This document shows positions 8,095 to 17,355 of a stretch of DNA of 64,000 bases, in pieces. The notes beneath the pieces were generated by a model, which did no database searches, was not told where the DNA came from, and saw only the letters and a list, made by a program, of their open reading frames with translations. This DNA is from Paenibacillus sp. 32352 (GTDB lineage Bacteria > Bacillota > Bacilli > Paenibacillales > NBRC-103111). Location: NCBI RefSeq assembly GCF_002042965.1, contig NZ_MZNT01000008.1:248001-312000 (forward strand). The letters run 5' to 3'. Numbering within the stretch: the stretch's first letter is position 1; every line of letters starts with the position of its first letter. Both the position numbers and the translations under genes were made by a program.

Positions 8095-9879
8095 ATGAAG
8101 CCGATTCGGAAGCGGTACCGCGCATTGGCGGATATGTGGAGGACGCGAAGCATCCAGTTTATTATCACCGCCTCCTTTACGTTAATCACCATCACGGTCA
8201 TGATTATTGTGAGCGTCCTTGTATACAACAAATTTGCGCGCACCGCGGAGCAAAATACGTTTCTCAGCAACCAGCAAATCGTCGAGCAGATCAATTACAA
8301 CCTGGATGTTTACCTGAAAGGGATGACGGAAGTGTTCGAGCTTGTCGATCAAAAAATACGGACTAGCCCGGCGATTCCGAACGGCCCGCTGCTGGAGCAG
8401 ATGACGACCATTTTTGAAACCCGTGAAGATATCGTATCGATGGCCTTATTTACGGAGTCGGGGGAGCTGATAACCGGGCTGCCGGCGGCGGAGATGAGGA
8501 AGAATACGAAGCTGACCGAGCAGAGCTGGTTCCTGTCCGCATTGGAAAGCCCGAATCACCTTTCCTTTTCGCTGCCCCACATCCAGAATTTGTACAAAGG
8601 GCAGTACAAATGGGTGGTGTCCATGAGCAAAGGGATCACGATTACGCGCAATAATGCGCCGGTCAATGCCGTGCTGCTGATCGACGTCAATTTTAAAACG
8701 ATGGATGAGCTGTTCCGCAGAGTGAACCTGGGCAAGAAGGGCTATGTCTACATTATCGACGAGTCCGCAGGCAATATCATTTACCATCCGCAGCAGCAGC
8801 TTATCTTCATAGGCTTGAAGTATGAGAACGTGGAGCAGGCTCTCAAGTATACCTACGGCAGCTATCTGGACGAATCGAACGGGGAGAAGCGGCTCATTAC
8901 GATCAAGACCGTGAACAATATCGGCTGGAAAATCATCGGCGTCTCCTATATGGATGAGATTGTCGCTACCAAAAAGGAGATCGGCACCTTTATCTTCTGG
9001 CTGCTGCTCTTTGTCATTTTGTTCGTCGTGCTGATCTCGGCCTTCATGTCGGCCAAAATTTCGCAGCCGATCAAGCGGCTGGACAAATCGATGCGCAGGG
9101 TGGAGCAGGGGGACTTCAACATCCATATTCCCATCACCGGCAACGATGAGGTCGGGAGGCTGTCGCGGAGGTTCAATCTGATGGTGACGCAAATTCGCCA
9201 GCTGATGGATCAGAATATTCGGGAGCAGGAATCGAAGCGCAAGAGCGAGCTTGAGGTGCTGCAGTCGCAGATCAATCCCCACTTTTTATACAATACGCTG
9301 AATTCCGTCGTACGGATGGCGGGCAGCGGCAAGAGCGAGGACGTCATTACGATGATTACTTCGTTATCGAAGTTTTTCCGGATCAGTCTTAGCCGGGGGA
9401 AAACCATTATTACCGTTCAGGAAGAGCTGGAGCATATCCGCAATTACCTGATTATCCAAAAAATACGCTACAAAAATAAATTTGATTTTGAAATTAAGGC
9501 TGAGGAGCAGGCGCTGCCCTGCCAAACCCTGAAGCTGCTGCTTCAGCCGCTCGTCGAGAATGCCATCTATCACGGAATCGAGTATATGGTCGATGAAGGA
9601 CATATACACATATCGGCTTCGATCAGGGAAGGAAAGCTGCTGTTCGAGGTTCGGGACAATGGGCTGGGGATCCCGCCGGAGAAGCTGGAGCCGCTGCTGC
9701 AAGGCCAGGTCCGGTCGGAGGAGGGATCCGGTGTGGGAGTTCGTAATGTACAGCAGCGGATCAAGCTGACGTTCGGGGATGAGTACGGGCTTCATGTGGA
9801 AAGCGCGCTGGAGGAAGGGACGACCGTCCAGGTCTGGCTGCCGCTGCTGCGGCAGGAAGGGGGCGACAAGGAGCTATGA
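8095..9879 (+). CDS. Sensor histidine kinase, YesM type
   Basis: 594-aa membrane kinase: TM1 at about 23-45, extracellular Cache-like sensor to about 300, TM2 about 302-325, HAMP about 326-378, then a His_kinase domain with QINPHFLYNTLN (phospho-acceptor His396) and an HATPase_c domain with NAIYHG, DNGLGIP and GSGVGVRNV. It should autophosphorylate and pass phosphate to the regulator encoded just upstream. The stop codon overlaps the start of the downstream sugar-binding lipoprotein (ATGA), suggesting that the binding protein is a co-sensor presenting ligand to the Cache domain. Precedent: XylFII-LytS type systems in Clostridium. Confidence 0.93.
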   Translation: MKPIRKRYRALADMWRTRSIQFIITASFTLITITVMIIVSVLVYNKFARTAEQNTFLSNQQIVEQINYNLDVYLKGMTEVFELVDQKIRTSPAIPNGPLLEQMTTIFETREDIVSMALFTESGELITGLPAAEMRKNTKLTEQSWFLSALESPNHLSFSLPHIQNLYKGQYKWVVSMSKGITITRNNAPVNAVLLIDVNFKTMDELFRRVNLGKKGYVYIIDESAGNIIYHPQQQLIFIGLKYENVEQALKYTYGSYLDESNGEKRLITIKTVNNIGWKIIGVSYMDEIVATKKEIGTFIFWLLLFVILFVVLISAFMSAKISQPIKRLDKSMRRVEQGDFNIHIPITGNDEVGRLSRRFNLMVTQIRQLMDQNIREQESKRKSELEVLQSQINPHFLYNTLNSVVRMAGSGKSEDVITMITSLSKFFRISLSRGKTIITVQEELEHIRNYLIIQKIRYKNKFDFEIKAEEQALPCQTLKLLLQPLVENAIYHGIEYMVDEGHIHISASIREGKLLFEVRDNGLGIPPEKLEPLLQGQVRSEEGSGVGVRNVQQRIKLTFGDEYGLHVESALEEGTTVQVWLPLLRQEGGDKEL

Positions 9880-10850
9880 TCCGATTCCGTTACGCGTGGC
9901 TGGCGCTCCTGTTGTGCCTGCTGCCTTTGATGAGCTCCTGTACAGATACAAGGGATACGGGAACGACCGGGACGGCAAGGAATGTCACGCTGATAATGAA
10001 GAAGAAGTCCGGCGATTATTGGAACACAGTCAAAATGGGGGCGGAGGCTGCCGCCAAGGAATTCAGCGTTAATTTGAAGGTAACGGGTCCGGAATTCGAA
10101 GGCGATGTGAACGGCCAGATTGCGCTGATCGATCAGGCTGTAAAGGAAGGCGTGGATGCGCTCGTGCTGGCGGCCAACGACTATGATGCACTGGGAGAGA
10201 CCGTAGACCGGGTCGCGGGTGCAAGAATCCCTGTGATCGCGATAGATTCCGAGGTCAATTCCACCAAGGTACGCAGCTTTATCGGAATAAAGAACTATGA
10301 TGCCGGACAGCAGGCAGGCAAGAAGCTGATTCAGCTGACGGGGGAGAGCGGACGAATTGCGGTCATCAGCTTTGGACAGGGCGGAAGAAATGCCGTGCAG
10401 AGAGAGCAGGGGCTGCTTGCAGCCATCTCCCAGTATCCGGGAATCCAGACGAATACAAAGCTGGACTGCTCCATGGACGTAAAGCGGTGCGATGAGCTGA
10501 CTGCCCGCCTGTTAAGCGAACCCGGCTCCATTGACGGTATTGTTGCGCTGGATGCCGCCGCATCGATCCGCGTAGCCGCGGAGACGGACAAAACCGGCCT
10601 GGCAGGGAAAGTTAAGATAGTGACCTTCGATAGTACCCCAGAGGATATCGAGTATTTGCAGGAGGGGGTCATTCAGGCGACGATCATTCAAAACCCGTTC
10701 AGCATGGGCTATCTTGGTGTAAAATACGCCGTGGATGCGCTGGACGGCAAAAAAATACCCGAATTCAAGGATACCGGCACGAAGGTGATCGACCAGGAAA
10801 ATATGTTTTGGTCGGATAACCAGAAGCTCTTGTTTCCTTTTGTAAAATGA
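9876..10850 (+). CDS. Sugar-binding lipoprotein, candidate co-sensor of the two-component system
   Basis: 324-aa periplasmic-binding-protein-like protein (Peripla_BP_4, ribose/galactose class) with a lipoprotein signal (LMSSC, Cys22). The hallmark segments LIMKKKSGDYWNTVKMGAEAAAKEF and QIALIDQAVKEGVDALVLAANDYDAL are those of ABC sugar-binding proteins. It has no adjacent permease or ATPase and its start overlaps the kinase stop by 4 bp. I therefore infer a sensory rather than transport role, feeding sugar information to the YesM kinase. The ligand could be galactose or a related sugar given the mgl operon 3.6 kb downstream, but this is not provable here. Confidence 0.88.
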   Translation: MIRFRYAWLALLLCLLPLMSSCTDTRDTGTTGTARNVTLIMKKKSGDYWNTVKMGAEAAAKEFSVNLKVTGPEFEGDVNGQIALIDQAVKEGVDALVLAANDYDALGETVDRVAGARIPVIAIDSEVNSTKVRSFIGIKNYDAGQQAGKKLIQLTGESGRIAVISFGQGGRNAVQREQGLLAAISQYPGIQTNTKLDCSMDVKRCDELTARLLSEPGSIDGIVALDAAASIRVAAETDKTGLAGKVKIVTFDSTPEDIEYLQEGVIQATIIQNPFSMGYLGVKYAVDALDGKKIPEFKDTGTKVIDQENMFWSDNQKLLFPFVK

Positions 10851-10870
10851 TATGAATGGTAATTACGATT

Positions 10871-10905
10871 TGCCGGGGGAGCCGTGAGAGGAGGCTCCTT
10901 TTTTT
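10871..10905 (+). terminator. Rho-independent terminator
   Basis: GGGGGAGCC / GGAGGCTCC hairpin followed by TTTTTTT, ending the regulator-kinase-binding-protein operon 20 bp after its last stop codon. Confidence 0.88.
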
Positions 10906-10926
10906 GCTATTATAGGGTTTATAAAT

Positions 10927-10986
10927 TTCGGGGCTCCCCGCAAAGTACCTGAATCAGCTTCGAAGCCAAGGCCCCACTTTGTGGGG
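10927..10986 (+). repeat. Dispersed intergenic repeat, copy A
   Basis: About 60 bp beginning TTCGGGGCTCCCCGCAAAG and containing the palindrome GCTTCGAAGC, closed by ACTTTGTGGGG. The flanks CCCCGCAAAGT and ACTTTGTGGGG can pair with one G-U. Similar copies lie at 30498-30557 (B) and 57602-57655 (C). It follows a terminator. The remainder of 10987-11158 holds only the leader of the RND gene. Confidence 0.85.
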
Positions 10987-11158
10987 TTATTTTGGCTTTA
11001 TAGAGGCGTTATAGAATAGATTAAGGGGCCCCGCCTTGCTCGAGGGTATTTCAGCGTACACTTTAAGTTGGTTTTTTACAAAAAATGCCACGATTTTGAA
11101 GGGGTTTCCGGGAAGTTATCGTCTAAGTCTGTAACCATAAGTATGAAGGAGTAGAGAG

Positions 11159-14100
11159 ATGAACGCATTAACCCGGTTTTCTATGAAAAATATATCGGCA
11201 GTCATCATCATTATCGTGCTGCTGTTTGGCGTGGGGACCTATGCCGCTACCCAATTGAAGGCAGAACTTTATCCGGAGGTATCGATTCCCTACGTATTTA
11301 TTCAGACGCAATATCAGGCACCTCCCAAGGATATTGTGGAACAAATAACGAAGCCGCTGGAGAAGGCGGTCGCAGGCCTGAAAGGAATTAAGAGCTTGCA
11401 GTCTAATTCCAGCGATAACTTCTCGTCCATAGAAATACAATTGGAGCACGGGCAGGACACCGATAAAGCCAAGGTGGATGTTGAAGCGCTGATTGCGAAT
11501 GTGAAGCTTCCCCAGGGAGCGGAGAAGCCGAAGGTGATGACCTACGGTATGGCCTCCATACCGGAATATTCTTTGGCGGTATATGGAGTGGGCAATATGA
11601 ACCAGCAGGAGCTGGATAAATTATACAAGGATGTTTTTCTGCCCGGCTTTAATACGATCAAAGGGGTTGACCATATCGATTCTATCGGTAATCAGGAGGC
11701 TGTGTTAAAGCTTAAGCTGGACGGCAACGCCATTCTGAGCTACGGGCTCATGCCTGCTGAAGTGGCTCAAGGCATCCAGTCGGCCCTTCGAACGAGCCCT
11801 ATAGGGGAAATCGATATGGGCGGCGATAACCAGATGGTTCGTGTAAAAAGCGATATTAATACCATTTACAGCCTGGAAAATATAAAAATCAACACGCCGG
11901 GGGGAGGAACGCTGCTCCTCAAGCAGATAGCCAAGGTCGAGGCGATAACAGAGTCCAAGTTCATCTCGCGGCTGAACAATCAGCCGGCTATTGGAGTGAT
12001 CCTCTACAAGACTAACGGGATCAATTCAGTGGAATTTTCCGATCATGCCGATGCATTGATAGCTAAGTGGGAGAAGGATTATCCGAGCGTTGCCTTCAAG
12101 TCGATCGAGAAAAATGCGGACATTGTGAAGGAATCAATCCATGGAATGGTTAAAGAAGGGGCGCTTGGCGCGATTCTGGCCTCCATTATGATTCTTATTT
12201 TCCTCAAAAACGTCCGTATGACAGTGATCGTTCTGGTTTCCATCCCGTTATCGATCCTGATCACTCTGCTCATTATGGCCCCTCTGAACATTACACTCAA
12301 TATTATGACACTAGGCGGAATGGCGATTGCCGTCGGGCGCGTGGTGGATGATAGCATCGTTGTCATAGAGAATATTTATAGTGAGCTGGTAAAAAGTCAG
12401 GAGCGGGGAGAATCGGTCATCAAGACGGCGACGGCACAGGTGGCTTCCGCTATCACGTCTTCCACTCTTACAACGGTGGGGGTATTTGCTCCGATTGCCT
12501 TTGTCGGCGGGGAGCTTGGAGACTTGTTCCGTCCATTCGCTATTACGCTTTCCGCGGCACTGCTATCTTCCCTGTTAGTGGCTGTTACAGTCATTCCTAT
12601 GCTGGCGAAATTGATGGTGCTGCGTTCCAAACGTTTAAAGCATCATGATGAGCATCAAACCAGTAAAGTGTCCGCAAGCTATTTGAAGGTGTTGAAATGG
12701 TCGCTTAACAACCGCAAGAAGAGCATGCTGCTCGCCTTTCTTGTGTTTGCTGCAGCAATAGCAGGAACGGTTCCCTTCCTGGCCTTTGAATTCATGCCGA
12801 GCAGCAACTCGGATAAGCAGATCTCGATATCCATCGAGATGCCCCGGGATACCTCCATGGACTCTAACGATTTAGTAGTGAAGCAAATCGAAGCTATGAT
12901 GCGCGATGCCAAGAATGCTGCGGGCGATCCGGCCTTTGACTACGTGCAATCGTATGTCGGATTAGGAGGCGGAAGCGAGCGCGTGGCCTATAGAAGTAAA
13001 TTCAGTGCAGCGGCAACCAAGGGAACGGACGCCAAGAAGCTGGTTGACGATATGAAAAGGAACATTACGGAGATGCTTCCCAAGGGTTCCGAGGTGAGAG
13101 GCAGCGTTGTCAGTATTGGAGGGGGCGGCGGCGGCAGCGGGATTGATTTCTCCTATGTGCTTAGAGGGGATGATGTGGATTCACTCATTAAGGCCGCTGA
13201 GCTTGTGAAGGCCAAGATGAACGAAATTCCTGAATTCCGGGATGTGGAAGACAGCCTGAGCGAGACGAAGAAGGAAGTAGAGATTGCTGTAGATCAGAAT
13301 AAGGCTCGCCTATACGGCCTGTCCTCCTCCCAAATTATCGAATCCTTGCAGCCATGGGTAGCGGAGCAGAAAATCGGCGACTTGAAGTTCGATAATACGC
13401 TATTCTCGACCAAAATCATGGTTGACCCGAGCTTTAAAAATTCGGTGGATAAAATCGGGAGTCTCTTGATCCAATCACCGGCTGGTCAGGCTCTTAAGCT
13501 GAACGAGGTAGCAAAGATCCGTCAAATCGATGGCCCTGCCTCCATTCCGCGCGATATGCAGGAACAATTTGTGAGAGTGACCGCCAAGATCGATTCCAAG
13601 GATAAGGGTGGTGTCAGTGCCAGAGCTTCCCAGGAGCTGCAAACTCTTAAGCTGCCGGACGGGGTTCATACCGAAGTGACCGGAGCGGCTCAAGATATTG
13701 ATAAAGAGTTCAGTAATATGTTTGTTGCGATGGGAGCGTCTGTCTTCATTGTTTATCTGGTCATGGTTCTTGCTTTTGGCAATGCGAGCGCTCCGTTCGC
13801 GATCCTCTTCTCGCTTCCGCTGGCGGCTATCGGAGGCTTGCTGGGCCTGCTGGTCACAGGTGAATCCTTGAATCTTACTTCCTTAATCGGCTTTCTGATG
13901 CTGATCGGGGTTGTAGTTACCAATGCGATTGTTCTCATCGACCGGGTGCAGCAGCTCCGGGAGTCCGGCTATACGGTCCGCGATGCGCTGCTTGAAGCGG
14001 GGCAGACTCGGCTTCGCCCGATTATTATGACCGCAGGAGCCACGATCATCGCATTAATGCCCCTGGCTCTGGGACTGTCCAAGGGAACGATCATTTCCAA

Positions 14101-14263
14101 GGGCCTCGCCGTAGTTGTCATCGGCGGCTTGACCACTTCGACGCTGCTCACCCTGCTCGTTGTGCCGGTCGTATACGAAATGATTGAGAATACCAAGCTA
14201 AAAATGGGCAAAGTATTCAAATCGGGAAAAGCTAGTACGCCTCCTTCACCTGAATCATTCTAA
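11159..14263 (+). CDS. RND efflux transporter permease (AcrB/SwrC-like)
   Basis: 1034-aa inner-membrane transporter with the duplicated RND architecture. TM1 is at the N terminus (residues about 11-30); two large extracellular domains (about 35-320 and 560-840) are followed by six-helix bundles (about 325-505 and 850-1015). The signature GGMAIAVGRVVDDSIVVIENI in the first bundle carries the proton-relay Asp pair. A glycine stretch (GGGGGGSG) occurs in the second extracellular loop. The closest characterised Gram-positive relative by organisation is SwrC/YerP, which exports surfactin. No membrane-fusion protein gene is adjacent. ATG 11159 follows AAGGAGTAG. The substrate is unknown. Confidence 0.93.
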   Translation: MNALTRFSMKNISAVIIIIVLLFGVGTYAATQLKAELYPEVSIPYVFIQTQYQAPPKDIVEQITKPLEKAVAGLKGIKSLQSNSSDNFSSIEIQLEHGQDTDKAKVDVEALIANVKLPQGAEKPKVMTYGMASIPEYSLAVYGVGNMNQQELDKLYKDVFLPGFNTIKGVDHIDSIGNQEAVLKLKLDGNAILSYGLMPAEVAQGIQSALRTSPIGEIDMGGDNQMVRVKSDINTIYSLENIKINTPGGGTLLLKQIAKVEAITESKFISRLNNQPAIGVILYKTNGINSVEFSDHADALIAKWEKDYPSVAFKSIEKNADIVKESIHGMVKEGALGAILASIMILIFLKNVRMTVIVLVSIPLSILITLLIMAPLNITLNIMTLGGMAIAVGRVVDDSIVVIENIYSELVKSQERGESVIKTATAQVASAITSSTLTTVGVFAPIAFVGGELGDLFRPFAITLSAALLSSLLVAVTVIPMLAKLMVLRSKRLKHHDEHQTSKVSASYLKVLKWSLNNRKKSMLLAFLVFAAAIAGTVPFLAFEFMPSSNSDKQISISIEMPRDTSMDSNDLVVKQIEAMMRDAKNAAGDPAFDYVQSYVGLGGGSERVAYRSKFSAAATKGTDAKKLVDDMKRNITEMLPKGSEVRGSVVSIGGGGGGSGIDFSYVLRGDDVDSLIKAAELVKAKMNEIPEFRDVEDSLSETKKEVEIAVDQNKARLYGLSSSQIIESLQPWVAEQKIGDLKFDNTLFSTKIMVDPSFKNSVDKIGSLLIQSPAGQALKLNEVAKIRQIDGPASIPRDMQEQFVRVTAKIDSKDKGGVSARASQELQTLKLPDGVHTEVTGAAQDIDKEFSNMFVAMGASVFIVYLVMVLAFGNASAPFAILFSLPLAAIGGLLGLLVTGESLNLTSLIGFLMLIGVVVTNAIVLIDRVQQLRESGYTVRDALLEAGQTRLRPIIMTAGATIIALMPLALGLSKGTIISKGLAVVVIGGLTTSTLLTLLVVPVVYEMIENTKLKMGKVFKSGKASTPPSPESF

Positions 14264-14283
14264 CCAGCAGAAATCAGAAGCAG

Positions 14284-14332
14284 TAAGCCAAGTCAGCTAA
14301 CCGCGGCAGCGGGTTGACTTGGCTTATTTCAT
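14284..14332 (+). terminator. Rho-independent terminator
   Basis: TAAGCCAAGTCA (14284-14295) / TGACTTGGCTTA (14315-14326), a perfect 12-bp stem followed by TTTC. It ends the RND transcript. Confidence 0.8.
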
Positions 14333-14362
14333 GTTCAGAACAGCGAACTACCGAAAAAACAC

Positions 14363-14426
14363 ATGAGAATTTTAATAGAACAGATGAGAATTTTGCATGT
14401 GCATTTGACTCAACATAAACGATAAT
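14363..14426 (+). promoter_or_regulatory. mgl promoter region with two ATGAGAATTTT direct repeats
   Basis: ATGAGAATTTT is repeated exactly at 14363-14373 and 14384-14394, 21 bp apart (two helical turns). GATAAT at 14421-14426 is a candidate -10 and no good -35 lies 17 bp before it. If transcription starts near 14433, the repeats are centred at about -65 and -44, the usual arrangement for AraC-type activators. Binding by the 6430-8076 regulator is inferred. Confidence 0.6.
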
Positions 14427-14473
14427 GAGAAAGCAAGAGAGATGAAATCTTTAACCAAACGGAGGTCATGGAT

Positions 14474-15535
14474 ATGAAAAAGGTTATGTCAGCGCTGCTC
14501 GCAGCGGCATTAGTGACGACAGCGGCCGGCTGTGCGAGCGGAGGCGGGGGAAATACGGCGGCACCGGGCGGAGGCGCAAAGACAGAGACAGGCGGCGCCG
14601 CCAAGAAACCGGTTATCGGCGTTGCGATTTACAAATTCGATGATACGTTCATGACCGGCGTGCGCAATGCGATCTCCGCGAACGCGGAAGGTAAAGCTCA
14701 GACCGATATTGTGGACAGTCAAAACTCGCAGCCTACGCAAAACGATAAAGTGGACTTATTTATTACAAAGAAGGTTAACGCGTTGGCCATCAATCCGGTC
14801 GACCGCACGGGAGCGGGCGTTATTATCGATAAAGCCAAGGCAGCCAATACGCCGGTCGTATTCTTCAACCGCGAGCCTCTGGCGGACGACATGAAGAAAT
14901 GGGATAAGGTGTATTACGTCGGAGCCAAGGCGGAGCAATCCGGCACGATGGAAGGCCAGCTGGTCGTCGATTATTTCAAAGCCCATCCGGAGGCGGACAA
15001 GAATAAAGACGGCGTGCTTCAATACGTCATGCTCAAAGGTGAGCCGGGCCATCAGGACGCGGAGCTTCGCACCAAGTTCTCTATCAAAGCCGTCGAAGAC
15101 GCAGGAATCAAGGTGGAGAAGCTCGCGGAGGATACGGCGATGTGGGACCGCGTGAAAGGGCAGGAGAAAATGGCCGCATTCCTGGCTTCCCACGGCGATA
15201 AGATCGAAGCCGTGTTCGCTAACAACGATGACATGGCGCTGGGAGCCATCGAGGCCTTGAAGGCCAAAGGCTATTTCAAAGACAACAAATATATGCCGGT
15301 TGTAGGCGTGGATGCGACGGCGCCTGCATTGAAAGCGCTTGAAGAAGGCACCCTTCTCGGAACGGTGCTGAACGATGCGAAGAACCAGGGCAAAGCGACC
15401 TTCAATCTGGCCAACGTCCTCGCACAGGGCCAAACGCCTAATAAAGAGAACACAGGCTATGAAATTACAGACGGTAAATACGTATGGGTTCCATACAAAA
15501 AAATTACGAAAGAAAACATGAATGACGCCAAATAA
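14474..15535 (+). CDS. mglB: Galactose/methyl-galactoside ABC transporter substrate-binding protein
   Basis: 353-aa lipoprotein (signal peptide with TTAAGC, then a Gly-rich linker). Strong MglB signatures: the calcium-binding loop DKNKDGVLQYV followed by LKGEPGHQDAE, plus VIGVAIYKFDDTFMTGVRNAI at the start of domain 1, NRTGAGV-like VDRTGAGVIIDKAK and FANNDDMALGAIEA. It captures galactose or methyl-galactosides outside the cell for the MglA/MglC importer encoded next. ATG 14474 is preferred over ATG 14468 because GGAGG ends at 14465 (8-nt spacing). First gene of an operon with a probable AraC-type activator site upstream. Confidence 0.93.
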   Translation: MKKVMSALLAAALVTTAAGCASGGGGNTAAPGGGAKTETGGAAKKPVIGVAIYKFDDTFMTGVRNAISANAEGKAQTDIVDSQNSQPTQNDKVDLFITKKVNALAINPVDRTGAGVIIDKAKAANTPVVFFNREPLADDMKKWDKVYYVGAKAEQSGTMEGQLVVDYFKAHPEADKNKDGVLQYVMLKGEPGHQDAELRTKFSIKAVEDAGIKVEKLAEDTAMWDRVKGQEKMAAFLASHGDKIEAVFANNDDMALGAIEALKAKGYFKDNKYMPVVGVDATAPALKALEEGTLLGTVLNDAKNQGKATFNLANVLAQGQTPNKENTGYEITDGKYVWVPYKKITKENMNDAK

Positions 15536-15687
15536 ATGATTTAGAGGCTTGCAAATCGAGCGATGACAGATATGTGCTGATAAGCGGTGGCAAGGAATTA
15601 CCGGTAACAGCAGCCGGAGGGGAAACCTTATCGGAATGCCACGTTTTGCACACGAAAGGCTCGGCAGGAAGCCGGTACGTAGTATTG

Positions 15688-15735
15688 GGCAAGGGGCAAT
15701 GGCTGCTTTCGTTGTACCCTTGCCTTCTCTTTTTT
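15688..15735 (+). terminator. Attenuator-type hairpin between mglB and mglA
   Basis: GGCAAGGG (15688-15695) / CCCTTGCC (15717-15724) with a 21-nt loop, followed by TTCTCTTTTTT. It sits inside a 216-bp gap between mglB and mglA. Partial termination here would make more binding protein than ATPase, a common arrangement in ABC operons. It overlaps no start signals; mglA has its own GAAGGGGG ribosome site. Confidence 0.7.
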
Positions 15736-15751
15736 CGAAGGGGGCATTACC

Positions 15752-17269
15752 ATGACGGAACATGAATTTTTGCTTGAAATGAACGGCATTTCCAAGGAAT
15801 TTCCCGGCGTCAAGGCGCTGGATAATGTAACGCTCAAAGTACGTCCGGGCACGGTTCATGCATTAATGGGAGAAAACGGCGCCGGAAAATCGACGCTGAT
15901 GAAATGCTTATTCGGCATCTATAAGCCCGATGGGGGCGAGATTTATTTGAACGGCAATAAGGTGGAATTGAACAGCTCCAAGGATGCATTGGACCATGGC
16001 GTGTCCATGATTCATCAGGAGCTTCACCCTATTCCGCAGCGCAATGTGATGGAGAATATATGGCTCGGGCGTTTTCCCGTAAAAGGTCTGGGGCCTTTCC
16101 AATTGGTGGATCATAAAAAGATGTACAAGGATACGCAGCAGCTGTTCAAGGATTTGGAAATGGATATCAATCCGGCTGCACTTGCGGGCTCCATGTCCGT
16201 ATCGAAGCTCCAATCCCTTGAAATTGCTAAAGCGGTTTCGTATCAATCAAAGGTCATCATCATGGATGAGCCGACATCCTCCTTGACGGGGAATGAAGTC
16301 GAGGCGCTGTTTAAAATCATTGATCAGCTGAAAAGCCGCGGTGTCGCGATCATTTATATTTCGCACAAAATGGAGGAGATTCTCCGGATCTCGGATGAGG
16401 TGACGATTATGCGGGACGGCAAGCTCATCGGCACTTGGCCTGCGGGCGAGCTGACAACGGATCTGATCATTACGAGGATGGTTGGCCGGGATCTGAGCCA
16501 GCGATTCCCTGAACGGACGAATGTTCCAGGCGATGTGCTGCTCAAGGTAGAGGGACTCACCTCTCCGGTTGCCAAGTCGTTCAGCAATGTGTCCTTCGAG
16601 CTTCGGAAGGGAGAGGTGCTGGGCTTGGGCGGTCTGGTCGGGGCGCAGCGAACCGAGCTTATCGAGGCTTTGTTCGGACTAAGGGCCGTGTCCTCGGGAA
16701 CTATCACGCTGCGCGGCAAGCCGGTCAAATTCAAGTCGCCGCTCGATGCTAAGAAGCATAAGATCGCGCTGCTGACGGAGGAACGGCGGGTTACCGGCAT
16801 TTTCCCGGTGCTTTCTATTCAGGAAAATACCGCGATAGCCAATTTGGACCGGTACCTGAATCCCTTCCATCTGCTGAACGAGCGGAGGATCAAGGACGAG
16901 GTCGGCAAAAGCGTAGAGCAGCTGCGCGTGAAAACGCCTTCGATCAAAACCTTGATCAAAAACTTGTCCGGAGGCAATCAGCAGAAGGTTCTGCTGGCCC
17001 GCTGGCTGTTGACTGAGCCCGATATTTTGCTGCTCGACGAACCGACCCGCGGCATTGACGTCGGGGCGAAATTCGAGATTTATTCCATTATTGCCGACCT
17101 GGCTAAACAGGGCAAAAGCATTATTATGATCTCTTCGGAAATGCCTGAGCTGCTCGGTATGTCCGACCGCATTATGGTCATGTGTGAGGGCCGGCTCTCC
17201 GGAATTGTCGAGGGCAAGGATGCTACGGAAGAAGAGATTATGCGGCTGGCTACTAAATATATGGTGTAA
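15752..17269 (+). CDS. mglA: Galactose/methyl-galactoside ABC transporter ATP-binding protein
   Basis: 505-aa protein with two fused ABC domains, the standard layout for sugar importers of the ribose/galactose class. The N-terminal domain has Walker A GENGAGKST, the signature SVSKLQ and Walker B VIIMDEPTSSL. The C-terminal domain has the usual degenerate Walker A (GGLVGAQRTEL), signature LSGGNQQK and Walker B ILLLDEPTRGIDVG. It powers uptake through MglC. ATG 15752 follows GAAGGGGGC. It is preceded by an attenuator-like hairpin and followed, after two short tandem hairpins, by mglC. Confidence 0.95.
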   Translation: MTEHEFLLEMNGISKEFPGVKALDNVTLKVRPGTVHALMGENGAGKSTLMKCLFGIYKPDGGEIYLNGNKVELNSSKDALDHGVSMIHQELHPIPQRNVMENIWLGRFPVKGLGPFQLVDHKKMYKDTQQLFKDLEMDINPAALAGSMSVSKLQSLEIAKAVSYQSKVIIMDEPTSSLTGNEVEALFKIIDQLKSRGVAIIYISHKMEEILRISDEVTIMRDGKLIGTWPAGELTTDLIITRMVGRDLSQRFPERTNVPGDVLLKVEGLTSPVAKSFSNVSFELRKGEVLGLGGLVGAQRTELIEALFGLRAVSSGTITLRGKPVKFKSPLDAKKHKIALLTEERRVTGIFPVLSIQENTAIANLDRYLNPFHLLNERRIKDEVGKSVEQLRVKTPSIKTLIKNLSGGNQQKVLLARWLLTEPDILLLDEPTRGIDVGAKFEIYSIIADLAKQGKSIIMISSEMPELLGMSDRIMVMCEGRLSGIVEGKDATEEEIMRLATKYMV

Positions 17270-17273
17270 GGAT

Positions 17274-17339
17274 TACGAAGTAAGTTTTCCCACGAAAACT
17301 CGGCAACGCTTACGAAGAAAGTTTCGCTAACGCGAAACT
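17274..17339 (+). repeat. Two tandem hairpin repeats before mglC
   Basis: Two copies of a unit TTACGAAG-N-AAGTTT, each closing as a hairpin: AGTTTTC-CCAC-GAAAACT (17283-17300) and AGTTTCGC-TAAC-GCGAAACT (17320-17339). They fill the mglA-mglC gap and stop 3 bp before the AGGAGGA ribosome site. No T-tract follows, so they look like RNA-stability or dispersed intergenic repeat elements. Confidence 0.8.
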
Positions 17340-17355
17340 CTTAGGAGGATCAACA

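Noticed and set aside
8446..9282. 278-codon minus-strand frame
   Set aside because: It is an antisense shadow of the histidine kinase gene with no domain or start signal.
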